Assembly: GCF_000278275.1 (NCBI RefSeq)
Contig: NZ_JH725147.1
Span: forward strand, 556,388-620,387
Direction of reading: 5' to 3'
DNA length: 64,000 nt
Source: Bartonella tamiae Th239
Lineage (GTDB): Bacteria > Pseudomonadota > Alphaproteobacteria > Rhizobiales > Rhizobiaceae
A model generated the notes under the pieces. It did not search any database, had not been told where the DNA came from, and saw only the letters and a program-made list of their open reading frames with translations. The number at the start of each line of letters is the position of its first letter. Within the stretch, counting starts at the first letter, position 1. Below are positions 1-8,735 of the stretch, piece by piece. The position numbers and the translations under genes are program-made.

Positions 1-1
1 C

Positions 2-199
2 GGTTTGGTCAGTACTATTCGCGATCCTAAAATTGAAATACACGATAAAAAATTAAAGAAAAAGAACCATAAACCTTCAAATAGACCTTTATGGGTAAAA
101 ATTATACGTGAAATTGCGCGCTTTGACCGACGTTATATTTATCCTTGGCGCATGAAAATTTCTTGTGGATATTATTGGGGAATTGTTCCATTCAAATAA
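2..199 (+). CDS. 3' end of a basic hypothetical protein (edge fragment)
   Basis: The frame is open from the first complete codon of the window to the stop at 197-199, so this is probably the C-terminal part of a longer gene that begins upstream. The visible 65 or so residues are rich in Lys and Arg, include several aromatic residues (a WVKIIREIARFDRRYIYPWR stretch) and end in a short hydrophobic, aromatic tail. I do not recognise the family. A TTG at 5-7 could start a 64-residue protein, but no ribosome binding site can be judged so close to the edge. Function unknown. Confidence 0.5.
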   Translation, partial: GLVSTIRDPKIEIHDKKLKKKNHKPSNRPLWVKIIREIARFDRRYIYPWRMKISCGYYWGIVPFK

Positions 200-334
200 A
201 ATAGAGTGATTATTTTTTTTAAAAATAATGACCATTAAATCTTTAAGATCATTGATCATTTCAGGAGCGGTTCCTTTTTAACACCTATTGAAGAATAACA
301 ACATCTTGTGCATAACAGCTATGCATTATTGTGC

Positions 335-477
335 GTTGTGATCCTAAAGCTAATCCGCTAAATTTTTCGTCACCGGGATACTCCTCCCAAGCCCGGTATA
401 TGAGTGCAGCAATTCCTCCTCCCAACGCTGCATTCGGAATTAAAGGGCTGCGCACCTCCTCCCGCGCAGCCTTTTTT
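335..477 (+). ncRNA. Small RNA with three anti-Shine-Dalgarno hairpin loops (alpha-r14/NfeR1-like)
   Basis: Three consecutive hairpins each expose a CU-rich loop. Hairpin 1 pairs 372-377 with 392-397 (loop core CTCCTCCC at 381-388). Hairpin 2 pairs about 402-410 with 427-435 (CCTCCTCCC at 415-423). Hairpin 3 pairs 446-453 with 464-471 (CCTCCTCCC at 455-463) and is followed by six T, so it is also the terminator. CCTCC is the 16S rRNA anti-Shine-Dalgarno core, so these loops could pair with ribosome binding sites of mRNAs. Repeated CCUCCUCCC loops are the hallmark of the alpha-r14 sRNA family (NfeR1 of Sinorhizobium) and of CcsR RNAs in Rhodobacter. The 5' end is a guess; a weak -35/-10 candidate is CTTGTG at 305 with an AT-rich hexamer near 324-333. 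No ORF crosses it. Confidence 0.72.
446..477 (+). terminator. Rho-independent terminator of the small RNA
   Basis: A perfect 8-bp stem (446-453 with 464-471) around a 10-base CU-rich loop is followed directly by six T at 472-477. It doubles as the third anti-Shine-Dalgarno hairpin of the RNA. Confidence 0.85.
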
Positions 478-715
478 CTTTTTCAATATTTTTAATTCTC
501 TCTTTTTTTCCATAAATAATTTATTGGATTTCATATAAGTTTATTTTTTTAAGTGTTTTGCTCAACCATGTTCTTTAAAAATAAATACAATCATTGGTTG
601 TATATTTTTATTTGATTTTGGATTTTTTGAAGAATTTTAAGTATCTATTAACCTTAAATGCGTTAAGTGAATTTGTATTTTAAAATTGCCTTAATGGCTT
701 GGTTGGAGAGGGTTC

Positions 716-1327
716 ATGCGGTTAAAATCTTTTTTAATAGGAGTTGGTCTTCTGGCGACAGCAGCACTTTCAGGTTGTACAACTTTAAACGGTCCAGCAG
801 CGACTTATCCGGCGATTAATGATGGTGGCTATGCAATTCCAGCCTTACCAGCAACAAAACTAAAGCCTGAATATCGTCGTCAAATGGTAGCTTATGACAC
901 GAAAGAAAAACCTGGTACTATTATTATCGAAACAAAGGAAAGATTTCTATATCTTGTTATGGAAAACGGTAAAGCTATGCGTTACGGCATTGGTGTTGGA
1001 CGTGATGGTTTTCGTTGGTCAGGAAATGCAAGCGTCGGGCGTAAAGCAGAATGGCCTGTTTGGACACCGCCCGCTCCCATGATCCGCCGCCAGCCTTCCT
1101 TAAAGAAGTATGCTAACGGAATGAAGCCTGGGTTAAATAATCCTTTAGGCGCACGTGCACTTTATCTTTATCAAAATGGTCGAGATACACTTTATCGTCT
1201 TCATGGTACACCAGAATGGTGGACAATTGGCAGTAATGTATCATCGGGTTGTGTACGCCTTATCAATCAAGACATTATTGATCTTTATGAACGTGTTCCT
1301 GTCGGTGCTAAAGTTATTGTCCGTTAA
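716..1327 (+). CDS. L,D-transpeptidase family lipoprotein (YkuD domain)
   Basis: This 203-residue protein begins with a lipoprotein signal peptide whose lipobox LSGC places the lipidated cysteine at residue 21. A YkuD (ErfK/YbiS) domain fills the C-terminal two thirds. The catalytic signature is visible: His163 in HGTPEWW, then SSGCVRL with nucleophile Cys179 and Arg181. The family makes 3-3 cross-links in peptidoglycan or attaches proteins to it, acting in the periplasm. Hyphomicrobiales carry many paralogues, so the exact role is not assignable. ATG follows a GGAGAGGG-like ribosome binding site. It stands alone between the small RNA and a strong terminator at 1357-1379. Confidence 0.93.
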   Translation: MRLKSFLIGVGLLATAALSGCTTLNGPAATYPAINDGGYAIPALPATKLKPEYRRQMVAYDTKEKPGTIIIETKERFLYLVMENGKAMRYGIGVGRDGFRWSGNASVGRKAEWPVWTPPAPMIRRQPSLKKYANGMKPGLNNPLGARALYLYQNGRDTLYRLHGTPEWWTIGSNVSSGCVRLINQDIIDLYERVPVGAKVIVR

Positions 1328-1356
1328 AATTACATTCATGTCATAGATAATAAAAG

Positions 1357-1379
1357 CGCGGGTTAACCCGCGTTTTTTT
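1357..1379 (+). terminator. Terminator after the L,D-transpeptidase gene
   Basis: A perfect 16-base palindrome (CGCGGGTTAACCCGCG, 1357-1372) is followed by seven T, 30 bases after the stop codon. Confidence 0.9.
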
Positions 1380-1528
1380 GGTAAAATTATGAGAATGAGT
1401 AAAAACGAATTTTAGCAATCTCCAATGTTAGAAAAGGAAACAATGTTAGTTAAATTTTAATCACAAAATTCAGCGATATTGCAGCTTTTGGTGATTTTAT
1501 TGGCTCATCATTTTACGAAATTATAGTA

Positions 1529-1927
1529 TCAATTATTGAAATTTTTATGAGATGGGCGTGTTAAAATATATAATGATATACCGATTAGAATAATAAAAAC
1601 GCCCAACGCAAGCCATAAAGCAGGTTTTGCAAAAAATAAAAAAGAACAAAATCCAATAAGCATGCCGCCAATGGCCAAACATTTTACATAAGGCGCAATA
1701 ACACCATACTCTTCCCATTGAGTAATGGGTGGTCCAAAAGCTTTGTGATTATGCAGCCAGTTGTGAAAACGTGGCGAAGAACGTGCAAAACACCATGATG
1801 CGACAAGAAGAAATGGAACAGTAGGCATAATAGGCATAATCACACCAATGGCGGCTAAAACAACTGTGATGCATCCAATGATGTAGTAAATAATGCGAAG
1901 CGGGCGTGGTATATCAAAATTTTTCAT
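1529..1927 (-). CDS. YbaN/DUF454 family inner-membrane protein
   Basis: A 132-residue protein with hydrophobic segments near residues 12-45 and 80-122 and a soluble loop between them. The pattern of Gly, Pro and Phe around residues 25-50 (PIMPTVPFLLVASWCFARSS, then a WLHNH stretch) is characteristic of the DUF454/YbaN family of small inner-membrane proteins, whose function is unknown. It is transcribed alone on the minus strand and is convergent with the upstream L,D-transpeptidase gene. ATG start at 1927. Confidence 0.85.
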   Translation of the reverse strand: MKNFDIPRPLRIIYYIIGCITVVLAAIGVIMPIMPTVPFLLVASWCFARSSPRFHNWLHNHKAFGPPITQWEEYGVIAPYVKCLAIGGMLIGFCSFLFFAKPALWLALGVFIILIGISLYILTRPSHKNFNN

Positions 1928-2097
1928 TTATGTTCCATAATTGAAGGACGTTTGGTTGTTTTCCTAACATGTCTCTTCATGAGACAGTCATTTGTAAAAG
2001 ATCATCAAATTATCTCATAATGGTCGTTTTACGACCATATATGCCCACTATACCAAGCGGCGTTATTTTTCTTCAACTCTCAATTTGTTAGCATCAT

Positions 2098-2460
2098 ATG
2101 TGTATTATAAAGATCAAAAAAAAGTCCTTATATTTTTTAAGCGTTATAATTATTGTCTTATTCCCAATCAGCAGTTTTGCCAGTGAATGTGGAAACGCAT
2201 CTTGGTATGCGTTGCATTCAAAAACAGCATCAGGCGAAATGATGAATCCTTCGGCAATGACAGCCGCACATAAGACACTGCCACTTGGTAGTAAAATCCG
2301 TGTTACAAATCAACGTAATGGAAAAACCATTATTGTTCGTATTAACGATAGAGGGCCTTTTATCCGCGGCCGTGTTCTTGATTTATCAAAAGGCGCAGCT
2401 AGTCAATTAGGTTTTATACAAAGCGGTCATACCAATGTTTGTTTTGAAAAAATCAATTGA
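2098..2460 (+). CDS. RlpA-like septal ring protein (double-psi beta-barrel)
   Basis: A 120-residue exported protein with a signal peptide (positive N-terminus, hydrophobic core about residues 11-24, cleavage probably after SFA at 28). The mature part is almost only an RlpA-like double-psi beta-barrel: ASWY, TASGE, AAHKTLPLG and INDRGPF are conserved, the last carrying the Asp used by lytic RlpA enzymes. RlpA proteins act on glycan strands denuded of stem peptides. There is no SPOR domain, so septal targeting by that route is not expected. It is short for the family. It is followed by a bidirectional terminator at 2573-2603. Confidence 0.88.
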   Translation: MCIIKIKKKSLYFLSVIIIVLFPISSFASECGNASWYALHSKTASGEMMNPSAMTAAHKTLPLGSKIRVTNQRNGKTIIVRINDRGPFIRGRVLDLSKGAASQLGFIQSGHTNVCFEKIN

Positions 2461-2572
2461 AGAATGCTTAAAACGCGTCATTATCTGTAAAATTGTTTTA
2501 TGAGTATCTTTAAAAAAACTATAATCAATAAAATTAATAAAGAGTGATCATATCGTCATATATAAACTTTTT

Positions 2573-2603
2573 AAAAAGGCCGATATATATATCGGCCTTT
2601 TTT
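2573..2603. terminator. Bidirectional terminator between rlpA-like and hdeD-like genes
   Basis: A palindrome AAAAAGGCCGAT / ATCGGCCTTTTT with an AT loop lies between two convergent genes. A-run on the left and T-run on the right allow termination in both directions. Confidence 0.85.
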
Positions 2604-2627
2604 AAATTTTGCTCTTTAATTATAAGA

Positions 2628-3203
2628 TCAGCTTAAATTGTGTTTGATAGAACGAAGTCCTATAGAAAAAGCAATCCAGCTCCATCCTTGAAAAATAAGA
2701 TCAATGGCTAAGAAAAGACCAAGAACCCAAAGTGTATTTGCTGGCCAGCCCGTAATGATAAGAATACCTAATAAACCAGAAATAAGGCCTGCTGCTACAA
2801 TCCAGCCCCAGCTTGAATATTGACGACTTTGGAGCCCAACTATCACACGGATCACACCATTTACAATCAACAAAAATCCAAGAATAAATGTAAAAATTGA
2901 CGCCGCAAGTATGGGTTGAGTAAAACAGATAACGCCAGCAACAGTATAGAGCAGTCCTGCCAGAAGCCATAAAATAAAGCGTCCCCAGCTTTGAAGACTG
3001 AAAGCATGAATTAATTGAATGACGCCACCAATAACCATCATAATACCGATATAGATTGCCACTGCAGCGGTTGCAAATGGAAGCGCAATTGCAGCAATAA
3101 GACCGACAATGAGCAAGAAAACACCCATAGCCATAAACCAACCCCATTTTCCAGAAAGTTCGCGGCCATTTTGCGCAAGATTTATATTGTCTGCTTGTAC
3201 CAT
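2628..3203 (-). CDS. HdeD/DUF308 family membrane protein
   Basis: A 191-residue protein with about six transmembrane helices arranged in the repeated pairs typical of the HdeD (DUF308) family; the GxxxxxxGxxxL helices and a GWGWIVAAGLISG-type loop are recognisable. In Escherichia coli HdeD is an inner-membrane protein linked to acid resistance at high cell density; in alphaproteobacteria the role is untested. ATG at 3203 is preceded by AAAGGAAAAA. A longer reading frame in another register (about 2701-3219) overlaps it and is not coding. Confidence 0.88.
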   Translation of the reverse strand: MVQADNINLAQNGRELSGKWGWFMAMGVFLLIVGLIAAIALPFATAAVAIYIGIMMVIGGVIQLIHAFSLQSWGRFILWLLAGLLYTVAGVICFTQPILAASIFTFILGFLLIVNGVIRVIVGLQSRQYSSWGWIVAAGLISGLLGILIITGWPANTLWVLGLFLAIDLIFQGWSWIAFSIGLRSIKHNLS

Positions 3204-3390
3204 GGTTTTTCCTTTTCATGTTAATGTTCCTGAGGAACGTTTTTTATGTCTTCGCTTTGTGTTAAAGGATTATATTTACATTTTTTATCGTCTAAAGATA
3301 TAAAACTTTAATGAGACCTGAAAAGAGGTCAATCATCACTTTTTTGACAATAATTATTGTCTATTTATTAAGAAAGAAGCAAAACAGTCG

Positions 3391-4851
3391 ATGAATGTCT
3401 TTATCGAAAATTATTGGCCCCATATTCTTGCCTTTATTTCTATCGTATTAGGTCTTTCAGCAGCTATTCATGCGACCATGACCAAGCAAGAAGTACGTGC
3501 AGCTATTGGATGGGTAGGGGTGATTATACTTTCACCTATTTTAGGTGCCGTTATTTACGGTATTTTTGGCATTAATCGAATACGCTCACGTTCAATAAGT
3601 AAAAAACGCCATCAAAACACTTCTTTTAGTTATTTTCATCCTTATGATTATGATCGCAGTGATAACGATATTCTTATCCAGTTTGGTCGTTTTGCCTTGC
3701 CTATGAAAAAATTAGGTGATCGTGTGAGTTTAGGACGTTTAACGTCAGGAAATTCACTCAAAATGCTCACAAAAGGCGATGAGATTTATAATGAAATGTT
3801 GCAATCCATTTCTATGGCAAAGCGCACGATTATTATGGAAAGCTATATTTTTGACTATGATAAAATGGGAGAAAAATTTGTTCAAGCTTTGAGTGAGGCA
3901 AATAAAAGAGGTGTTGAAGTCCGTGTGCTTGTTGATGCAGTGGGGGCACGTTATTCCAATCCAAGTATTGTCCGTGATTTAAAGCATCACAAAGTGCCAG
4001 TTGCCGTATTTAATGGTAATATAATCATTGGTTTACGATTGCCTTATGCGAATTTACGCACGCACCGTAAAATTCTTGTGATTGATAATGAGATCGCATT
4101 TACGGGAGGTATGAATATACGGGCAGGATTTTCTGAAAAACTAAGCGGGAAGTCCGCTTCTGATGATACGCATTTTAAAGTTGAAGGTCCAGCCGTTATA
4201 GATCTGTTTCATGTGGCAGCAAATGATTGGCGTTTTGCAACACATGAAAAATTAGGTGGAGAGAAATGGCTTATTCCGGCACCAAAATTAAAGCCGGGCG
4301 AAGGGATGAATATCAGGGTCGTTCCGACAGGTCCTGATCGGCTTATTGAGACCAATCAACGTATGATGATTGGAGCATTTTCAGTTGCTGAAAAGCATAT
4401 TCGCATTATGACACCTTATCTTCTTCCTGATCGTGAATTAATTAGCGCTTTAGTGACAGCAGCAAGGCGTGGTGTTGAGGTTGATATTATTGTACCAGCT
4501 AATAATAATTTAAAATTGGTTGACCGTGCTATGCGTGCTCAATTTGACCAATTATTAAATGATGGTTGTCGGATATGGCGCGCTATGGGTCCGTTTAATC
4601 ATTCGAAATTAATGACAATAGATCATATGTGGAGTTATGTAGGATCTTCTAATCTTGATGCGCGTTCTCTGCGTTTAAATTTTGAAATTGATATGGAAGT
4701 TTTTGATGAGACCCTTGCACATTTGCTTTATGATAGAATTGAACAAGAGCGATCTAACGCCTATCAAGTCTTATTGCATAACTTAAAGAAAAGACCATTT
4801 TTATCGCGCTTGCTTGATAAGATTATTTGGCTTGGCTCACCATATCTTTAA
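3391..4851 (+). CDS. cls: Cardiolipin synthase (phospholipase D superfamily)
   Basis: This 486-residue enzyme condenses two phosphatidylglycerol molecules to cardiolipin at the inner membrane. Two N-terminal transmembrane helices (about 8-28 and 38-60, PLDc_N) are followed by two phospholipase D domains, each with an HKD motif: His225-Lys227-Asp232 (HRKILVID) and His404-Lys406-Asp411 (HSKLMTID), each followed by the G-G/S-x-N signature. Length and layout match ClsA-type enzymes. The last 29 bases overlap the 3' end of the convergent hydrolase gene. Confidence 0.95.
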   Translation: MNVFIENYWPHILAFISIVLGLSAAIHATMTKQEVRAAIGWVGVIILSPILGAVIYGIFGINRIRSRSISKKRHQNTSFSYFHPYDYDRSDNDILIQFGRFALPMKKLGDRVSLGRLTSGNSLKMLTKGDEIYNEMLQSISMAKRTIIMESYIFDYDKMGEKFVQALSEANKRGVEVRVLVDAVGARYSNPSIVRDLKHHKVPVAVFNGNIIIGLRLPYANLRTHRKILVIDNEIAFTGGMNIRAGFSEKLSGKSASDDTHFKVEGPAVIDLFHVAANDWRFATHEKLGGEKWLIPAPKLKPGEGMNIRVVPTGPDRLIETNQRMMIGAFSVAEKHIRIMTPYLLPDRELISALVTAARRGVEVDIIVPANNNLKLVDRAMRAQFDQLLNDGCRIWRAMGPFNHSKLMTIDHMWSYVGSSNLDARSLRLNFEIDMEVFDETLAHLLYDRIEQERSNAYQVLLHNLKKRPFLSRLLDKIIWLGSPYL

Positions 4852-5710
4852 CCACTTGTGTTGCAGAGGCTAAGTCAACTTGTGCTTTAATAGGAAGATG
4901 GTCTGAAGCAACGCGTGATAAAGGCGTATAATGGCTTTTAATATTTGAGACAAGCTGATGAGGAAAAGCAAAAACACGATCAAGAGCTAAGAAGGGAAAA
5001 CGTGAGGGAAAACTTGGAACAGTCCCTAATGTGACATCAAAATAAGGAGCAAGATTAGTGAGGGATGAGCCTTTTCCAACACGCCATTCATTCAAATCAC
5101 CAATCATAAGTGTTGGCATAATTTCACGTTTTTCAATAAGAGAAAGAATAAATTTTGCTTGCCGATTTCGTGAATGGCGTAAAAGACCAAAGTGGGCTGC
5201 TATAATGCGGATAGGTCCAGCATCCATTATCAATTCAGCAATGAGTGCACCTCTTGGTTCCATGCCTGGAAGTTTTACTTGTAAAACCTCATGAACATGG
5301 CCATTGCGATAAAACAGTGCATTACCATGCCAGCCATGACCATTCGGAGACATCGTAATGATAGGTACAGGCATTAAACCAGTCTCTTCGTGTAAATAAT
5401 CAAGGTCAAGCAAACCAACTCGTTCACCAAAGCGTTTATCAGTTTCTTGAACGGCAATAATATCGGCATTGATTTCTGCGATGACGCGCACAATGCGCTT
5501 AGGATCAAAGATTTTATCAACGCCCACACATTTATGCACATTATAAGAAGCAATGACGAGGTCGTGATGATTATGATCCATTGTGCTTGGCCGATGACCA
5601 CGGCGATTGCGAATGGCCTTCAAAATATTTTTTTGAATTGTTTTCTGACGTAACGGATCACGCCAGACAAATCTTTTGTTTTTTGGATCCTTAGACATGA
5701 AATTTATCAC
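4823..5710 (-). CDS. Endonuclease/exonuclease/phosphatase (EEP) family protein
   Basis: A cytosolic protein of about 290 residues with the EEP (DNase I-like) fold. Motifs in order: ASYNVHKCVG, IIAVQETD (metal-binding Glu), GDLNEW and the C-terminal SDHLPIKAQV with the catalytic Asp-His pair. Members cleave nucleic acids, phospholipid head groups or other phosphodiesters; the substrate cannot be read from the sequence. The adjacency to cardiolipin synthase suggests, but does not prove, a lipid link. GTG at 5710 or the ATG at 5698 (MSKDPKN) could be the start; no clear ribosome binding site decides. Its 3' end overlaps cls tail-to-tail by 29 bases. Confidence 0.88.
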   Translation of the reverse strand: MINFMSKDPKNKRFVWRDPLRQKTIQKNILKAIRNRRGHRPSTMDHNHHDLVIASYNVHKCVGVDKIFDPKRIVRVIAEINADIIAVQETDKRFGERVGLLDLDYLHEETGLMPVPIITMSPNGHGWHGNALFYRNGHVHEVLQVKLPGMEPRGALIAELIMDAGPIRIIAAHFGLLRHSRNRQAKFILSLIEKREIMPTLMIGDLNEWRVGKGSSLTNLAPYFDVTLGTVPSFPSRFPFLALDRVFAFPHQLVSNIKSHYTPLSRVASDHLPIKAQVDLASATQVVKDMVSQAK

Positions 5711-5929
5711 TTTAAAGATTAAAAGGAAAACTCAATTTAAAATTATGAAATCTTCATGCCATGACTGCAATAGACCTTTCAAAAAAGTGAAGATAAAAAC
5801 ACAAAAAGATGTTCTATTGAAATTGCGACATACAATGATCATAATACTATAAATTAGGGCGATTTCTGGAAAGTCTGCTCATTTATAGAATTTTGTTTAT
5901 GAAAATATAGAAAGAATGGTTTTGCAGGC

Positions 5930-6292
5930 ATGGGGCAGGAGAATAAAAATATTATCACAGCCTTTACAAACAACAATCAAACAAAAAAATATAAAGGGCC
6001 TGTCGCATTTAATCGTATCGAATTGGATGCGATTTTAAGAATATATGGGCAGATGGTTGCTGCTGGTATATGGCGCGACTATGCCATTGATTATCTTGAT
6101 GATTATGCCGTTTTTTCAATTTTTCGACGCACAAGCGAAGTGCCTATTTATCGTATAGAAAAAAATCCAAAACGGGCGCAAAAACAAGGAGCCTATAGTA
6201 TTTTGGGTGCCAATAATGTTATTCTTAAACGTGGTCACGACATAAAACAAGTCTTGAAATTCTTTAATAAATCTCTTTTGAAAATTGTTTAG
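5930..6292 (+). CDS. DUF2794 domain-containing protein
   Basis: A 120-residue soluble protein in which residues about 25-118 match the DUF2794 family, found mainly in alphaproteobacteria: an NRIELDAILRIYG opening, a GIWRDYAIDYLDDYAVFSIFRR core and a C-terminal GHDIKQVLKFF. Function unknown. A poorly conserved N-terminal 24 residues precede the domain. It stands alone, with 219 bp upstream and the decayed region downstream. Confidence 0.88.
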   Translation: MGQENKNIITAFTNNNQTKKYKGPVAFNRIELDAILRIYGQMVAAGIWRDYAIDYLDDYAVFSIFRRTSEVPIYRIEKNPKRAQKQGAYSILGANNVILKRGHDIKQVLKFFNKSLLKIV

Positions 6293-6899
6293 GCTCAAGA
6301 TCCATTCAATTTTTTGAATTGCCATTATAAACATTTAGATATGCGAGCTAGAAAGAAACTAAGCGGCTGAGGAATCTGGCTGTGCTTCCTTAAAAAATAG
6401 ATTGAAGTTCTTCTTTGCCCTTTTGATATAATAAAATCTTCGCGATTAAATTTTTCGAAATCTTTGAAAAATCATATTTTCTGCTGTTCCTCTTCTCTTT
6501 CTTACATAAATTTTCATACTATTTGATAAAATTAATGGCTTTTTCGCTTAAGTTTATAAATCGTAAAACAACGTTTAAGGCTAAAAATTCAAAAATATAG
6601 GCTGTGTAAAGTATAAAGTCGTTTTGAATTTTAATGCTTAAGGCAATGCTTTCAAAGTATCTTTACGGAATTGTGATCATTTTTAACGTTCTTTGGTAAT
6701 TTACATTCACATATAATTTCTAATGGTTTTGCTTGAAAGATAAGAGCTTGCGACGATAGTATCTGAGTTAACTCCTACTAAATTGAGAAAACTTTGTCTT
6801 TATAAAAGGCAATCTTGCAGTCAAAAGATTAAACAATCTTTATACAATGGTATAAAAAGCAATGATCATGTGAATGAAAATGGAAGATAAATACAATTG
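6293..6899. other. Non-coding AT-rich stretch
   Basis: About 600 bases with stops in all frames. I see no RNA gene, clear terminator or recognisable protein fragment. It adjoins the serine hydrolase pseudogene and may be decayed sequence. Confidence 0.5.
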
Positions 6900-8176
6900 C
6901 ATTTATTATTGGGATTTTGATTTTTGGTCTTAGAATGCGCGGTCACTATGCCATCTTACGCGCAATCATCTTGTGACGTACTGGAAATGAATCACTGTCC
7001 GACACAGTTGATACTAAACTTCCAGATGTTCAAAACATGTTGACATGGGATCTAAAAGACAAAATTAACGCTTTTTGTAATGAGTATCGTTTCAATCTTG
7101 CTGATTTATTTAAACATGCTACAGCGCGTTCGCTTTTACGCGACATTCAGTATTTATCACCAGTGTCGTATCGTATGGATCTTCATAATTCTGGACTTCA
7201 ATAATATATAGAGCGAAAAACGTCACGGGTTTGATGTTTATTAAAAATGGTACTGTTATTTTGAATATTATGGACAAGGAACCATATCAAAAACCTTATG
7301 GACATCGCGTTCAGTTGGAAAATCCAATGTTTCAGCATTGGTTGGAGTTGCAGTAAAAGAGGGTAAAATTCAATCTTTGAATGATAAGGTCGTTCAATAT
7401 AATTCTCATGTCTCAGGTTTAGCTTGGGAAGATGTAAGTATCCGCCAACTTTAGCAACATATTTCAGGCTTAGCATGATCAGAAAATTATGAAGATCCTC
7501 AGTTTGATTTTCTCAATTAATGCAATGTGAAGCTAATGATAATCCTTATGCATGTGTGCATGGTCTTATTATTAATAAAGATCAAAAAGCCTATACAAAA
7601 CTGGGAGAAGAATGGTCTTATTCATCTGGTGGGGCATGGTTATTAGGGGATACGCTTGAAAAAGATGTTGGTATGCCAATTGCTAAATATTGACAAGAAA
7701 AGTCTGAAAACCTTTTGGTATGATACAGGATGGTGTCGGACATAGTTATGCGGTGAGTCAACATGATGTTGGTGCCCATGGTTTATCGCCACTTTAGAAG
7801 AGTAGGGAAAATTCGGTGAATTTAGTGAATTGCATGATAGTAAAAAAATATTGCCAGATAATTGGGTGTCGGAAGCAAATTCGCAGAAGCATGTAAAAAA
7901 TTCTATGTCACAATGACATTCAGAAGGAACATATTTGTATGAATGGTGGAATAATTCCGTGCCACAAAACGTAGGAAATGTCTCACCAAAACAAAGCTTG
8001 ATTCTAATGATACCATGTCGGGTCTTGGTATTTTCAGACAAATGAAGGTTGTTAATCAAAAACAAAATGTGGTTATTATTCAATGATCAACATGACCAAA
8101 AGCAGAACCGTCTTTTTTAGAACAACTTTCTGAAGCCCCTTAAATGTTTAATGTGGTTGCAAACAGTTTAAATTAG
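6900..8176 (+). pseudogene. Decayed NylB-like serine hydrolase (beta-lactamase family)
   Basis: Reading across several frame changes gives a continuous protein: SDTVDTKLPDVQNMLTW (about 6990-7045), SLLRDIQYLSPVSYRMD (7135-7180), GLMFIKNGTV then TLWTSRSVGKS (7220-7325), SALVGVAVKEGKIQSLNDKV, SYSSGGAWLLGDTLEKD (7620-7665), a WWNNSVP stretch near 7950, and a C-terminal FNVVANSLN ending at TAG 8174-8176. SVGK supplies the SxxK Ser-Lys pair and YSSGG the Tyr motif of the beta-lactamase/6-aminohexanoate-dimer-hydrolase family. At least five frameshifts and several stops, including one after LHNSGLQ and one in the IRQL region, make it non-functional. The 5' boundary is uncertain; signal-peptide-like residues occur from about 6900. 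Confidence 0.82.
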
Positions 8177-8224
8177 TAAGTTCTTTCTGAATTTTTAAGC
8201 GCATATCAATTTATTCAATGATCG

Positions 8225-8256
8225 AACGTCTCTTATTTTTATATGAGGCGTTTTTT
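8225..8256 (+). terminator. Terminator-like hairpin after the pseudogene
   Basis: Stem 8225-8232 (AACGTCTC) pairs with 8245-8252 (GAGGCGTT, one G-U pair), followed by a T-run to 8256. It lies about 50 bases after the pseudogene stop and probably survives from the once active gene. Confidence 0.7.
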
Positions 8257-8683
8257 AAATAACATAGAAATTTTATAGTAAAAACCAATTTAAAAAATGA
8301 GTGAAACATCGGCAATAAATAAGTCAATTGGTGTTTAAAATTTGTTCTTTAAATAAAAAATAAAGATTGACTTCTAAAGTTTAGATTATCATTGCGCGAT
8401 TGATAAGTGTTTTAAATGTTTATAGGCAAAGCGTTTAATTAGTGACAAAACTTGAAAAAAATCATGTTTAAATTTTTGAAAAAGAAAATGAATTTAAGCG
8501 TTGAAAAAGTCAATGAAATAAGGACGTTTATAAATAGCTATAAGGGGAATGAGAATGAAGTACTCGTAAAAAAAGTTTCTCTTTAATGTTTGGTCGTTAC
8601 CATGTGATTTATGATCATGCATCGGTGTATGAAACACAATTATCTATTATGTGAAAATAATAATTTAATGATCAAATTAAAAC
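8257..8683. other. Intergenic stretch with possible coding remnant
   Basis: AT-rich sequence. An ATG at 8465 opens a 40-codon frame (MFKFLKKKMNLSVEK...) that stops at the TAA inside TCTCTTTAATG near 8585. In another frame just downstream a short run reads FGRYHVIYDHASVYETQL before a stop near 8655. These may be remnants of one small gene, but I recognise no family. Confidence 0.3.
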
Positions 8684-8714
8684 AAAAAAACCCCGTATGT
8701 CTGCGACAACGGGG
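8684..8714 (-). terminator. Terminator of the Bax inhibitor-1 gene
   Basis: On the minus strand the stem CCCCGT/ACGGGG (8709-8714 with 8691-8696) is followed by seven U (the A-run 8684-8690 on the plus strand), just downstream of the stop at 8736. Confidence 0.85.
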
Positions 8715-8735
8715 CTTTTTGAAATAGTTATTTTA

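Noticed and set aside
2701..3219. 172-codon minus-strand frame overlapping the HdeD-like gene
   Set aside because: Cys- and Trp-rich translation without domain features, in a shifted register of a clear HdeD-family gene.
7198..7476. 92-codon minus-strand frame
   Set aside because: Antisense to the pseudogene segment carrying the SVGKS motif; open by chance.
7643..8083. 146-codon minus-strand frame
   Set aside because: It lies antisense to the readable serine hydrolase pseudogene; its His- and Phe-rich product resembles nothing.
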